Shown: positions 33,910-46,261 of the stretch, piece by piece
Numbering within the stretch: position 1 is the first letter of the stretch
How the letters are laid out: each line of letters opens with the position of its first letter
Assembly: GCA_951217055.1 (NCBI GenBank)
Contig: OX578277.1
Span: forward strand, 67,116,388 to 67,180,387
DNA length: 64,000 nt
Reading direction: 5' to 3'
Source: Gerris lacustris
Taxonomy: Eukaryota > Arthropoda > Insecta > Hemiptera > Gerridae
The notes under the pieces: generated by a model
What the model was told of the DNA's origin: nothing
Database searches by the model: none
The model's input: the letters and a program-made list of their open reading frames with translations, nothing else
Position numbers and translations under genes: made by a program

Positions 33910-36900
33910 TAAGGCTGAATTTTAAATTTATTATTTATTTGTACTGTCAATATTGTAAAACATTTAATAAATAGTATTGTTATAATGTTTACTTGATTAT
34001 TTTTAAAGCTTTTTGAGTGTTAATTGGTCTAATATTTGTAAGATAAGAAAGGCAAGAAGTTCTACAGAGTTAGTGTGCAGAGGATATTAATTGGACTTCT
34101 TAATCATTTTCTTTATGGTACCATTTTGTACATGAAAGATAATTTAGTTGAAATGGTCATGTATTTAATCTGTATAAGTTATCGTTACTCTTAGCATTAT
34201 CGCTATTTACATATAAAAATATATTTGATATTTACAACGATGAGATATATTGATATTGCCTCAGAATATATTCTTGAGAATCCAGGGGTACTTGTATGTT
34301 GGACACCAATCATTCTTAAGCTGCAACGAGAAATCCTTTGTAAACGTTTTTCTTGTTCACCCCTCACAGTACCATCGTTCTGTTTATCCATAACTAAACA
34401 TATCCTATAGTAAACATGGCTAACGTCATATCATAACTATGCGATAAAAAAATATATATAGGTATATAGCTCTTATATTATAGGTGTATGCATTACAAAT
34501 ATAAATCTAACGTCTCCTGCCATTTCTTACTCACAATAGATCATAGTGAAATAAATGCAATCTTATACTATTTCAAAATGCGTTACAAAATGAAATAAAT
34601 CAACTATTATAACAAGATTCCGAATCTAAAACATGATTACCTTTTTCATATTTATATACCCCACTTTGTTATCTGGAGAACAGAATATTGTAATGTTTCT
34701 TTGAAGAATTATTTCTTTTTTACGTCCTACTCTTATTTCTTGTCATTATTTTTTAAATAATGGAAGAAACATAAAAAATGTTACCTCCAAATATATAATG
34801 ATAGTGTAATTTTCATGGATTAGTTATTTTAGTTTAATTATTAAGAATATACTAAACCTATAAGAAACATTAAAAAATTCTTTATAATATCAGCAGATAT
34901 AAAAAGTTAAATGATTAAGATTGCATTAAAATGTAAGGAACCCAGTTTTCCCAATAGCTTTATTATTGCGAACTGAACCGGCTTTTAATCATCCCGCCGA
35001 GGGGTTGGATGAGAGATAAAGGAGTCAGCGGTTATAAGTTTACAGAATCTCGTAAGCTCAACCAGGCTAAGCCAGGTCAGAATTGTTTTAATCGCCCTTT
35101 TATACTTCCGATAAAAAAATAAAATAAAAACTGAAACCTGTTAGACGATTTAATTATTTTTATTAGAAATACAAATCCATTATTATAATTAATAATTTTG
35201 CTTGCATAGTGTCTCAAAAAATTCTCTTCAGTACAGTTCCAACCTTAAAAGGTCAGGCATCTTACAGTATTTTTTTTTTTTTTTTTTTGGAAAATCCATT
35301 ATCATGTAAAAGAATCACATCATTGCTAATTACCTTACATTTTGCTAATATGTACTATTAATTCATATGTGCCTTTGAATCTTAACTCGAGTATTTATGC
35401 AGAAATTATATTGGTAAAACCATTACATGGATTTACATCGGGGCCACCATTTAAGCTCTTATTGTCTTAAATTTTAACTTGACGGGTAGAATCACTTTTT
35501 TTTCTAGAGGTTAAGAGAAGTATGTATATTGCTTTTTGATGATACCTGAATGTCTCAGCTCTATGTATAATCATGTTAAAGTGGATTCAGACTTTTTTTG
35601 TATAGTTGGTAGCTGTTTTCCCTATTTTGCCTAATTTGATATTTATTTTACACCCTCAAGAATGTTATTTTGCAAAAAGATTAAAATTAAAGGGGGTGTC
35701 TGAATTACCGTGGTAGTTAATGCTTAAGAGTAATAGGAAACATTTCCACAGTTCACATTTGCAACGTTTATAGCCACTATAGCTTTAAGAGATTATGACT
35801 ACATTTTTTTAAGTACGGAGAGAGAAAGAGTGAGGGGGAGCTCTAAAACTCTAAACAGGAGAGCTTGGGGAAGTCACGTTTGTTTAATTCGGGTAGTGCG
35901 GTATAGCGGACAAGCTCCTCTACGGGATAAGAGGTAGGTACGGAGGGGGGAGGACTAAACATTTTAATTGGTCCGGAGCGGGTCGGTGGCGGTAGATGAT
36001 AGCGTTAAAAGGATACGCCCGGTATATGGGTAAAACTCTCCCCCACGTAATGACTGGAGAAGCAGTAAACTTGTGGCTTATCCCTTGACGGGTCGTCACT
36101 CCTCGGCACCTTCATCCGATTTAATGTCGCCATAAAGCGTTACCCCGGCTTCACAAACTCAGCAGAAAATCCTCCCTCCTCCCCCGTATAATCGCTTTCA
36201 TTTCGCCCTCCCTCTGTTCCGACCGATTTATAACCGAGCCAACGAAAAATAATAAAAATAAATTCCAAGCTTGGAAGGGGGGGGGTAGAGGGCTCCCTTC
36301 CTTTCCCTCTTCTACTCCTGGTTTTCTCTTCCCTTCTTTATGTAACGCAATTTAGACTTCATTTCCTCCTTCATGTCTGAATTGCGTTAATAAATATAGA
36401 AAAGAGAAAAAGGGATTTTTTTCTGTAAAAAGAAAATAATAAAGGCGGTCAAGTTGTGCGATATAAAGGTATAAGGACACGCGAGTTAAGTGGTAAAGCA
36501 TATATTCACAATTCAACCAATTCTTCTATTCCAAATATCTGTACTCTCCTTACAAGCAACGAACCTAACGAACCTCCCCTTTATATCAGCGAATCGAACT
36601 TCCCATGTAATTGAATAGAAATTAATAGATTGTTTAATGTAAACTCATGTAATAAACTTCCACAATGCTTTGCTCGAAAAAATAGTATTTTATTTAATTA
36701 CATTTTAAAGATTAACATGGGAAAATGTCATTAAGGCTAGGTGCTAGGACTTTGCATCAGTAATTTACTGCTTTTATGAGCTGTGTAATTCTGCTTGAAA
36801 TTTGGAAGCTCGCTTTTCCCCCAATCCATGGGCAGTATTTTACTGTGACAGTATGAAAGACGGTAGTAGTATCAAGGTCGTACTGCTAAGAATAGGCCGG

Positions 36901-37084
36901 TTTCCATTTTCCTGCTCTAATATACTTCCAGCACCCTGACTCTATTGGGAGTTGTAGGCTACTAGTGTACACCTTAATCAAGATTTATTTATTTAATCAT
37001 TTAAATACAATAAGTTAATTACAAATATTTTAATTGACATCTTGTCAGCCATTAATCTTACAGCAGTAGTTTACTGTAAAAGAG
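33910..37084. other. No gene recognised; GC-richer island
   Basis: Mostly AT-rich spacer, with a T-run near 35270-35288. About 35860-36250 is a GC-richer, C/T-rich low-copy island. The ~60-residue overlapping frames at 34203-34410 are unsupported. No RNA gene or repeat match is seen. Confidence 0.3.
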
Positions 37085-37127
37085 ATTACGTGAGAAAGTT
37101 AGTCTGAGTTGTCTCGGATCGATTTTT
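37085..37127 (+). repeat. Family D 3'-end fragment
   Basis: GTGAGAAAGTTAGTCTGAGT followed by TGTCTCGGATCGATTTTT matches the T-rich end of family D. Only this tip is present. Confidence 0.5.
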
Positions 37128-37621
37128 AAATTGTGAACTTAATAATGTATTAATTCCTATGTTATAACCAATATTCTTGTCCTTTCTCAAGAAGGTTTAA
37201 CAACATTAGTTAAGCGAAGAGTGAGTGAGAGATAACAAGTTTTTAAAATGTGGTGCCCCCAAAAACAAAACAGGGTCTACCACAATAAAACATGTGTCAT
37301 TTTCTAAAGATACTTCCGAATTGGGACTACCACAACAGAAATATGTAAAAGTAAGTTTTTTTTTATTAAATGAGAAAGTGTTTACGATTGGCCCCGGACT
37401 GATAGATTTTTTATTTTCATTGCAGTAATAAATAACTTATTGAATAATAATGACTAATGAATTTACTTACTTCAGTTTTATTTAGTATTATAAAAAAATG
37501 TCAAGATGATGTAGTTCGCCTCCACTATTGTACAGCAAATGCCATCTGCCGGGATTTTGATTTTTTTATTTAATTAAAATTAACTATTTTCTTTTATTGA
37601 TTGTCCCCTTTAATATATATA
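37128..37621. other. No gene seen
   Basis: AT-rich spacer; the 67-residue frame at 37225-37428 is not supported by any motif. Confidence 0.35.
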
Positions 37622-38281
37622 TTCTTATCTTTTGTGTCTTCAGGGGTTTTTTAAAAATAAAATTAATAAAAAAAGGCTAACAATTTGCTTTTTTTTAATA
37701 TTTATTTGGTGATATTTCATCTCCTATTTGAGACATTTTCAAAACCTGAAAATTTACAATTTAAAATTACAATAGATCTTTTATACATGACTGACTAGTC
37801 AGTCATGTATCCGAGAGCAGAGATTGATCATGACTCAAAGTGAATTTTCTTTTTCTTTTTGTTTAAAATCAGTTGTCAGTTGACAGTAAAGTGGTGTTTA
37901 GTGACATATTACTAGATCAGTAATAATTTAATTTTTAAACAATTTTTGACTTATTTTATATATAAATAAAACTAACACAAATAAAATTTCAGGTATGTAA
38001 TTGACTAAAATATTCATTACTCAACATGACCATTTTAATTTAATTTATAGTTAATTCAATTCTATATATATAATTTTTATTTTTATTATAGTTTAAGTAT
38101 CTAATAATTGTAAATGATGTATTGTAATTTTTAATTGTAAATTTTCAGGTTTTGAAAATGTCTCAAATAGGAGATGAAATATCACCAAATAAATATTAAT
38201 ATATTAAAAAAAAGCAAATTGTTAGCTTTTTTTTATTAATTTTATTTTAAAAAAACCCCTGAAGACACAATAGATAAGAAA
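37622..38281. mobile_element. Foldback element (family I)
   Basis: Left arm 37622-37764 and right arm 38124-38281 are inverted copies of ~145 bp: TTTGTGTCTTCAGGGGTTTT pairs with AAAACCCCTGAAGACACAA, and ATCTCCTATTTGAGACATTT with AAATGTCTCAAATAGGAGAT. The ~360-bp centre holds a separate 28-bp perfect palindrome. No coding. No target-site duplication is resolved. Confidence 0.75.
37783..37810. repeat. 28-bp perfect palindrome
   Basis: The 14-base half-site ATACATGACTGACT is followed directly by its exact reverse complement. There is no loop and no mismatch. It lies near the inner edge of the left arm of foldback family I. Confidence 0.9.
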
Positions 38282-38366
38282 ATTAACTACCTTTACGAGA
38301 GACGCTTAGCCATTATATTCATGGTTAAGGAGGGTGTTGGATTCACAGAAAAACCCTAAACCCTGC

Positions 38367-39216
38367 GCTACTTCTTTAGATTGTTACTCCCCTATGTTTT
38401 TTTAGAGTAAAAATATTTTAGACTAAATAACTATTAAAAAAAATCGGTCCGAGACAACTCAGACAAACTTTCTCATGTACGAGTTCATAATTACATAGCC
38501 CAGTGTTTTCCATTTATTATTTTTCGTATGTACATTTCATTATTATTTAACATTTCATCAAAATTTATCATAAAAATAACTTCTCCTGGGCGGGGAATCG
38601 AACTCGGGCTCTCTCCGTCCGCGTTTTAAGCTATTTTCTCAGGAACTAGATTTTTCCCGGGAAAACGGCTTATATCGTTGGATTCGTATTCCAATGGACT
38701 ACATTTTAGAATTTTTTAATCAAAATCGTCGGAACCGTTTTCGAGAAATAATTTTTTTTCCGGTTTTTTCAGAGTTTTTGGGGGGGGGGTAGCGCCCCCA
38801 AATTTAGAGCTAAAATTCATTTCTCGATTTCGCCTCGGGGTATGATTTTTCTGAACATGTATGCCAAATTTCGTCAAAATCGGCCCAGTAGTTTAGGCTC
38901 CAGGCGTCTGCACAGACGACAGACGACGGACAGACATTTTTTAAAAACCACTTTTTTGGACTCAGGGGACCTCAAAACGTGTAAATCCATCAAAATCTCA
39001 AAATCGAATTTTCGCGCCATCACAATACTTTCTCTTTATATGAGAAAGTAAAAAGGGATGTTTAGTTTAGTCCAATGTACTTTAAGACAAAGGAATATCC
39101 CACTTCTGTTTTTATAAGGGGAGTAACAGTCTAAAGAACAACATTCCGTACACCTTCTTTAGATTGTCACTCCCCTCTGTTTTTTTATAAGGGGAGTAAC
39201 AATCTAAAGAAGTGCC
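38367..39216. mobile_element. hAT-like MITE (family E), filled copy
   Basis: Reverse-orientation copy of the element at 13664-13897, with TIRs GCTACTTCTTTAGATTGTTA and the complement of GGCACTTCTTTAGATTGTTA. It is flanked by perfect 8-bp duplications AACCCTGC (38359-38366 and 39217-39224). It is ~615 bp longer than the other copy because family D interrupts it. Confidence 0.85.
38436..39050 (-). mobile_element. Family D, complete copy inside the hAT-like MITE
   Basis: Comparison with the empty MITE at 13664 defines both edges: ...ACTATT on the left and AAAAGGGATG on the right. On the minus strand it opens with the TACTTTCTCATATAAAGAGA hairpin (39026-39050). It passes the CTGTC-rich tract, a G/C hairpin at the GGTAGCGCCCCC block and, near 38590-38640, a tRNA-like segment: A-box-like TAGCTTAAAACGCGG and B-box GTTCGATTCC, about 30 bases apart. 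It ends GTCTCGGACCGATTTTTTTT, a T-run like a pol III terminator. No protein and no clear target-site duplication. Confidence 0.8.
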
Positions 39217-39224
39217 AACCCTGC

Positions 39225-40072
39225 TTGTTATCATGACTCAAATAATTGACGAAACGTTAAATTTACAAATTTCTGGTATTCTTTGACACCATTATTTTAT
39301 TTGACACACCTCGTTAATCTGACAATTTAAATATTCTTGAGTAACTTTTTGAAATAGTTGAAATTTAATTTCGGATAAAAAATTATGATTAATAAAATGT
39401 CATAACAAAGAAATATCCATTCTAATGCGTTTATTTGCGTCTTAATTCCACATTCTCGGAATCTTATAGTTAACACAATATAATAGATTGTGGGAGATCT
39501 GTTGAATTTCTAAATTATTATGCAGGGAATAGTGATTATTCGTCTCCTAAATGCCAAGTTTGTCAGGCACTTTCTTGGGAAGATTAAGAAGTAAAGAATT
39601 GAGCTCATCCGGTTCCAGTAAAGTTGGCAACAAACGAGTATAAATAAATATGTCATTCCTTTGCATTCTCAATTCCACTTTAAAAAGCTTATATACCGAA
39701 TGCCAATTGCGTTTTAAATCAAAATGATTGATAGTGCTTGCCGAGTCTAATGATGGTTAAAAAGGTTGTTTAATGACGTTCTTTAATACTGATTATTTAT
39801 TCTTTCTACGTGCTTTTTCAAACAACTTCCTTTTTTTTCAGAAAAATGAACATTCTTAACATTTTAAAAACTAAGCAAACTGTTAAAATAAGTGAAAAAT
39901 TGTGTTTAATATGATGACCTGATAACATTTCTGCTTTCTCTTTCCTCTGTGAGTATTTGACCATTAGGTCTTTAAGAAACCTTAAGATAAAGGGATGTCA
40001 TCTCAAATATAGAAATTAGTAGCTTCTTAATAAAATAACACACACACACACACACACATATATATATGTATA

Positions 40073-40166
<94 letters not shown>

Positions 40167-41224
40167 TAGCCTAGTCCTTAGGCTATATTTATATATATAT
40201 AGCCCTTAGGTAATGGGCTTAAGTTTATATTTAAAAAATATTAAAAATTAAGTAAATTAATTTAGATAAGTTATTATATATATTTGAAAACCAAAAAATC
40301 AAAATAATCATTTATTTTTATAAGACTTTAGACTAACCATGTATGTGACGTCCCCTCAGGAAAAGTGGAATGTCACATTTACTTTGAAATCGGCAATAAG
40401 CATTTTAAAGTTTAGTACTATTTTAAAGGTTATCATTATAAAAAATTGATGGAACCTCAAATAAAAATAATATTTTTGTTACGGCATCTTCAAACATGTT
40501 TGCATTACCTTAAGACTATTGAGATCTCAGACTTTTAAGACTACTCATTTAGCTGAAAAATTTGAAAGTTTATTTTATTTTTGATAAATGTATTATATCC
40601 CACTTTGTCCCGTGGAGTCTTCATGTGTTTACTTTGTTTCACTTTTATGTTTGGTGTATTATTATCCTATTTCCTAACTGTAGTTTCGTGAGTCATATTG
40701 AGTTTTGTGAGTCAAAATTGTAGGTGAGATACCAATTAATTAGTGTTTCAATGTTAATAATACTTCTGTTGTCTGTCTGCATTAGCTCTCTATTTTGTTA
40801 GAGTTTATGAATAAATATGAAGTTTATGTCTCTGAGTGCATAACGTAGGTGTTTTACTAGTTCCGGATTTTTTTCTTGCACTTTTGCTATAACATGGGTG
40901 TGTTGCTTGTTGAATGTTGCTTTCTATACATGCTTATGTCCTTTCTTTACTACAAAAGTTATTTCTTGTGACATATATGTCCTTGATTAGTTCATAAATA
41001 AAACATTTCAAACTAATATAAATAAAATGGTGGATCTTCAAAATTAATTGTTGCTTGAAACATCCCTTTCAGAAAGTTAACTTAAAGCATTGGATAAAAA
41101 CAGTGCCCCCCCCCCCCCCCCACTACTCTCCATCCACCCCTTTATCCCTAATACTGATAAACCCTTGTCTGATACAATAATGCAATAAAGTTAATTGAAG
41201 TAAATTTCAACAAGAGTGCATCCA
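39225..41224. other. No gene seen; microsatellites
   Basis: AT-rich spacer with a large TA tract at 40077-40160 and a C-run near 41106-41121. No open frame, RNA gene or repeat-family match. Confidence 0.4.
40036..40160. repeat. Compound (CA)n/(TA)n microsatellite
   Basis: (CA)~11 passes into a short TA run and then 42 uninterrupted TA repeats (40077-40160). Confidence 0.95.
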
Positions 41225-41792
41225 AATAATGCCCTGGAAAATTATAGTATATTTATATTAATTTTTTCCATGTCTGTCTGTCGGTCTGTGTGTCTGGCTC
41301 TCTGAAGGTCAATTTTTGCGAACTAACATACTTAAAAACTACTTGTTCGATTTTAATGAAGTATGAATGGTAGGTCATAATTAGCCTTAATTATAATAGT
41401 CATAATTAGGTTAAGTTTCAACCTTCTGCACCTATTTTTTCTCTTCCTCATGCGCACAAACATACATTTATTTACACCTATATTTTCAAAAGTATGTATC
41501 TGATGTTTTATGAAATTTGGATGGTTTGTCGACAGTAGCGTAGATAGCTCCAAATTATTTTCAACTGTCTATGCTCCTTAAATTTTGCTAAATCAATACT
41601 TTAATTAATTCATGTAAGAAATCAAAACAATTTTGATAGATCTAAAATGCGGGGGAGAGGAGGAATTAAATTAATTAGGTAGGTAGGTATAAAGCACAAT
41701 AATAATTGTAAAAGCATAAAATCATTAAATTATATGAAACAGGACTCGAGGCAGCTGTGTGCCACAATAATTAGCAGACTATTTTTAAATAA
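41225..41792 (+). mobile_element. Family A copy 5
   Basis: Has the CTGTCTGTCGGTCTGTGTGT tract, CGATTTTAATGAAGTATGAA, CAAACATACATTTATTTACA and the right terminus GAGGCAGCTGTGTGCCACAA-TAATTAGCAGACTA in family order. The left TIR and first ~120 bases are missing. The 66-residue minus-strand frame is within the repeat. Confidence 0.7.
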
Positions 41793-44255
41793 TTGTTTGT
41801 TTAATTTATTTTAATATGTTTTGATTTTATAAGCAATTACTTATACAAATCTATATTTGACAAAAAAATATATACTAATTTTCCTTTTTTCATTATTTCA
41901 TATGTAACATATTTAATGTTAAGAAACTTAGCAATTTGGAACTTTTAATTATTATCAATGGACCTTATAATTTTAATGCTTAACCAATCAAATATATTTT
42001 ATAAAAATTTCAAAACAATATAGGTATATGTGGCATATAAAAGACGTAAGGAAACTATTTATTTGCCTTGTGCTACCAAAATGCAAAAATAGCTGCCTTT
42101 GTAAAAGGCGAGGACCTAAAATATTGTTTGTTTTTTTTAAATAAAATAAAATAAACCTGGTCGTTATTCTATTATTTTATTATCGAACTACCTGTCTTTT
42201 ACTTTAATAATAACCGCATTGAAAAATATGTAATATATATTAAGATTCAAACACATGGATCAACATTTTTAAGAATAATCTCCTTACATTAACATTACAT
42301 TAAATAATATAGGGAGTTAATAAATAGGGAGTTTGGTTACTTTTTAAAATTTTTAGATTGCTTTAAGTTTCTATTTTCCGTCATCTATCTCTTGCTTTGT
42401 TTTGATAAAATGTGAACGCCTTAGCTTTTCAGCCATTTAAATCCTTGGTTAACGATTTATTGCTGTTTTAATATTTAATGAAGTTTAACAAAAAAGCTCT
42501 TATACTAAATTCAGTCAGCTGTCTGTTAGCATATCGTGTCGGTTTATCTCGATTGAGTTCCAATCCTATTTGAGAGGAGGGAGAAGAGAAGGACATAAAT
42601 TTTCCACAATCCTGACGTATTCCGGCTTGTTTCATGTTTATTTAAATGAATTTGATTCAAATGAACTCACTCATGAATTATAGGGCTAATTGATTTTGGC
42701 TTTAAAATGATACATGATGTAAGTAGAGGGAGATTTGACTTTGAAATGTGCCCGAGTTGGTTTCCAACCACCGTATAATATACCGTACCTGCCACCCACT
42801 GCATACTTTAAATTAACCTGATCCATTCATATACCATTTGCGACTCTAATCAAATTCACTCCCTAGCCCTAAAAACAACGATTCTCTCCCAAGATAATCC
42901 CCAATTTTAACCAAAAATAATTGTTGGTCACATGTTGGGTTAAAAGAATATAAGTGTAAAATGCTTTTGGTGTTTTATCTGCTGATTAAAGGGTGTACTT
43001 AAATGTGTTTATATTCTATTTGATTTTGAAAATGTGGATGAAGCATTCCACATAATGCTTAACTACAGAGAGATAAACATTGAGAAGATTATTGTAATTG
43101 ATATTTTTTAAATTTATTGATTAAATATTGCATTTATGGAATAAATATAATTACATGCATCTTTTATATTATATACGTACACCTGAAATGCCTCATTATG
43201 GATTTGCTCAATTTTACTAAACATTTCTTATTGAAATATTACTTCTCATTTAAACATATCTTTTTTCAACATGCAACAGAAATCATACAGTTTTAACGAA
43301 GGTTTACCATCCCACCATGACAGCCGAAAAAGTTTGTTTGTCGTGCAAGTACAAGTTCAGATTGTGTAATGTTTTACCATCACTTCATGCTTTGTCTAAG
43401 TGAAGGAAACGCAGTTTTGTTAATAATAGATAAACCTTTGGATATTTAAATTTAAGGCCTATGAAGTAAGGCAAATAATGAAATTAACTGTTTTTATAAC
43501 TCCTAAATTTAGCATTATTATCATTTTATGAACGTTTTATATGCACTTTTTTATATGTCTATACTTATAAATTATTTTTTCAAAACTAAAACCCATGGTC
43601 ATCAGGATTGGTTTTCTAAAGCCGGTCATTATCAACCTTAACATTCTTTTTATAGCGGCCATAAACTAAAACAACAATGTATTTTCGAAGAAATCCTTTA
43701 AGAGTTAATATTTAGCGTTAATTACTGGTTATAAGTCCGACCTCATTTTTTTTTTATCTACTTCGTTTGAAACCCTCCAAAAAAACTTCCATTCTGACGA
43801 CTTTGAGCGTTTTATGTTTATGTATATAATATATTTGTTGTTGATTTTATTGACTTTTTCATATGTTGAGGTTGATTTAGATCCTATGTAAAAAAGAAAG
43901 GAGTCAATACTGTTTGAAGTTTTTTTGACGCGGACTTTATATAACGAGAGTTAAGGGATGGGGAAAAAAATAAAATGATATATAGTCAACACAACGGTTT
44001 AATTGCCTGCCTCAACAAAAGAGTTAAAAAGGATCCCTAAAAACATAAAAACATTTAATAACTCACAGCCACTAACCTTACTACATAAAAGAAACAAGTT
44101 GAAAAAAACAGACAGGTATGACCTCTTTGTTAAATAAAATGTGTTGGTTATAAATCACTTTACATTTTATTCTTATACTTTCTGAACGTAATGACTTTTT
44201 TTGCGATTCTTCTGAAAATCTTGATGAAAATTTTATAACAGCATTAAAAAATATG

Positions 44256-44258
<3 letters not shown>
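41793..44258. other. No gene seen; short repeat N
   Basis: AT-rich sequence with no supported frame. At 42213-42295 a short sequence (GCATTGAAAAATATGTAATA ... AGATTCAAACACATGGATCA) is paralogous to the flanks of the TA tract at 44238-44395, but here the TA run is only about four repeats. Confidence 0.45.

Positions 44259-44346
<88 letters not shown>
44259..44346. repeat. (TA)n microsatellite inside repeat N
   Basis: 44 uninterrupted TA repeats, framed by GCATTAAAAAATATGTAA on the left and AGATTCAAACTCATAGATCA on the right, both matching 42213-42295. Confidence 0.95.
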
Positions 44347-44348
<2 letters not shown>

Positions 44349-44415
44349 ATTCAAACTCATAGATCAACAATTTTAAGAATAATCTCCTTACTACTTTGAT
44401 AGTAATTTAATGACT

Positions 44416-45703
44416 AATAGTTATTTATGCACCTAGGGAGTAAAGTAAGCCATTATTCCCTGAGCGGAAAAGTTGGTTCTTGAGGCGAACCCGAAGGAAC
44501 CATTGTTCCTCAATCCCGAGGCGAAGCCGAGGGAATTAGACTCTTTAATTCCCAAGGCGCAGCCGAGGGAATAACGCTAATTAGATATAATTATCACGAG
44601 GGGAATAATGGCACTTTACTCTCGAGGTACATACAATATTTTATCTCCAGTAGGAAGCAAATACACATTTTCGTCCATTGCACAGTTTTTATTTATTATT
44701 TTAATAAATAACAATAATTATTAGCACTTTTAATAGCAGATATAAGAGATTAAATATTAAAAACAAATAAGAATTGGAATTAAACTCAAATAGAAGGTTA
44801 TTTAGATGCAGGTTATAAAAAAAGATAAACATGGTCAACGCCAACCTGATTTCAACAACTTCATTACATTAGCCATTCATTTTTTACTATTTATAAAAAA
44901 ATTAAGTTGCAATCTTTCCTACTTTTACTTTTTCTCCCTACTTTTTGAGTTCAGGGATGAAAAGACTTACTTTAGTCCCTTTAAACTAATTCAAAATCAT
45001 AACTTTTTTCCCCTACTGGAGATAATAGTTATTTATGCACCTAGGGAGTAAAGTAAGCCATTATTCCCTGAGCGAAAAAGTTGGTTCTTGAGGCGAAGCC
45101 GAAGGAACCATGGTCCCTAAATCCTGAGGCGAAGCCGAGGGAATTAGAATCTTTAATTCCCGAGGCGCAGCCGAGGGAATAACTCTAATTAGCTACCGAG
45201 GCGCAGGCGGGGGAGATAATTATCGCGAGGGGAATAATGGCACTTTACTCACGAGGTACTTACAATATTTTATCTCCAGTAGGAAGAAAATACACATTTT
45301 TTTCCATTGCACAGTTTTTATTTATTATTTTAATAAAAAACAATAATTATTAGCACTTTTATTAGCAAGATATAGGAGATTCAATATAAAAAACAAATAA
45401 GAATTGGAACTTGGAACTAAACTCAAATACAAGGTTATTTAGATGCAGGTTATAAACAAAGATAAACATGGTCAAAAAAGCGCAGTGCCGCCAACCTGAT
45501 TTCAACAACTTCATTACATTAGCCATTCATTTTCTACTATTTATAAAATAATTAAGTTGCAATTTTTACTTTTTTGCCCTACTTTACTTTTTCGCCCTAC
45601 TTTTACTTTTTCTCCCTACTTTTTGAGTCCAGGGATAAAAAGACCTGTTTTAGTCCCTCTAAACTAATTCAAAATCACAACCTTTTTTCCCTACTGGAGA
45701 TAA
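44416..45703. repeat. Tandem duplication (608-bp offset) containing MITE family J
   Basis: Two head-to-tail units start at 44416 and 45024 (AATAGTTATTTATGCACCTA); the second is ~70 bases longer through small insertions. Each opens with a ~200-bp MITE-like module (44428-44631; 45036-45244) with inverted ends GCACCTAGGGAGTAAAGT and the complement of GTACCTCGAGAGTAAAGT, enclosing several GAGGCGAAGCCGAGGGAA repeats. Each unit then runs from TTTATCTCCAGTAGG to its inverted partner CCTACTGGAGATAA. The 81-residue frame at 44806-45051 is within unit 1 and is not conserved as a frame in unit 2. No gene. Confidence 0.8.
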
Positions 45704-45799
45704 AAGTGTTTTTTTTTAAATTTAATTGTAATATTTAACTAAACAGTCTTATATTGTAGTTAATTATAAAAGAATAATATTTTATGAGAGTAATTTTAT
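45704..45799. other. Spacer
   Basis: AT-rich spacer; nothing recognised. Confidence 0.4.
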
Positions 45800-46210
45800 T
45801 GAAGCGAGCGTAAGCGAGCTTCTTTACATTCAACGAAATATGCATCTTGTCTGTCTGTCTGTGTCTAACGTTCACGTGTCCGACGATAACTTGAGTAAAA
45901 GTAGATCGATTTAGTTGAAATTTGGTATACATGATTCATTTACTTATACTCAGGCTAAGTTCTTGGACAGCGTGATCCGTCCAAGAGTTCGCGTGCAATG
46001 CTCGCGAAAACGTGAGCTTCAAATTTAAAATTGGAATTTCACGACGGGGAAAAATTCTATCATCACCTGTTCGATGAGACGAACATTTTTTTTCAAATAA
46101 CATTTTTTATTAAAACCAACAACGACACCGCTATGAATTAATAAAGATCGCTAAAACTAAAGCCGACTTATACGTTTCAAATAGAGAAAACTTACGATTA
46201 AAAAGATATA
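45800..46210 (+). repeat. Dispersed repeat family K, copy 2
   Basis: The fuller of two copies: AGCGAGCGTAAGCGAGCTTC, TTACATTCAACGAAATATGC, the CTGTCTGTCTGTGTC tract, CGATGAGACGAAC, ATTAAAACCAACAACGACAC and ATAAAGATCGCTAAAAC. The minus-strand 65-residue frame is repeat sequence. Non-coding. Confidence 0.6.
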
Positions 46211-46261
46211 TGTAGAAGATCATATAGTATAGGAACAAAACTAATAAATTATTAAGTAGAT

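Noticed and set aside
44460..44580. Bacterial REP-like or CRISPR-like repeats (GAGGCGAAGCCGAGGGAA units)
   Set aside because: The units are irregularly spaced, lie inside a TIR-bounded module in AT-rich eukaryotic sequence, and have no spacer structure.
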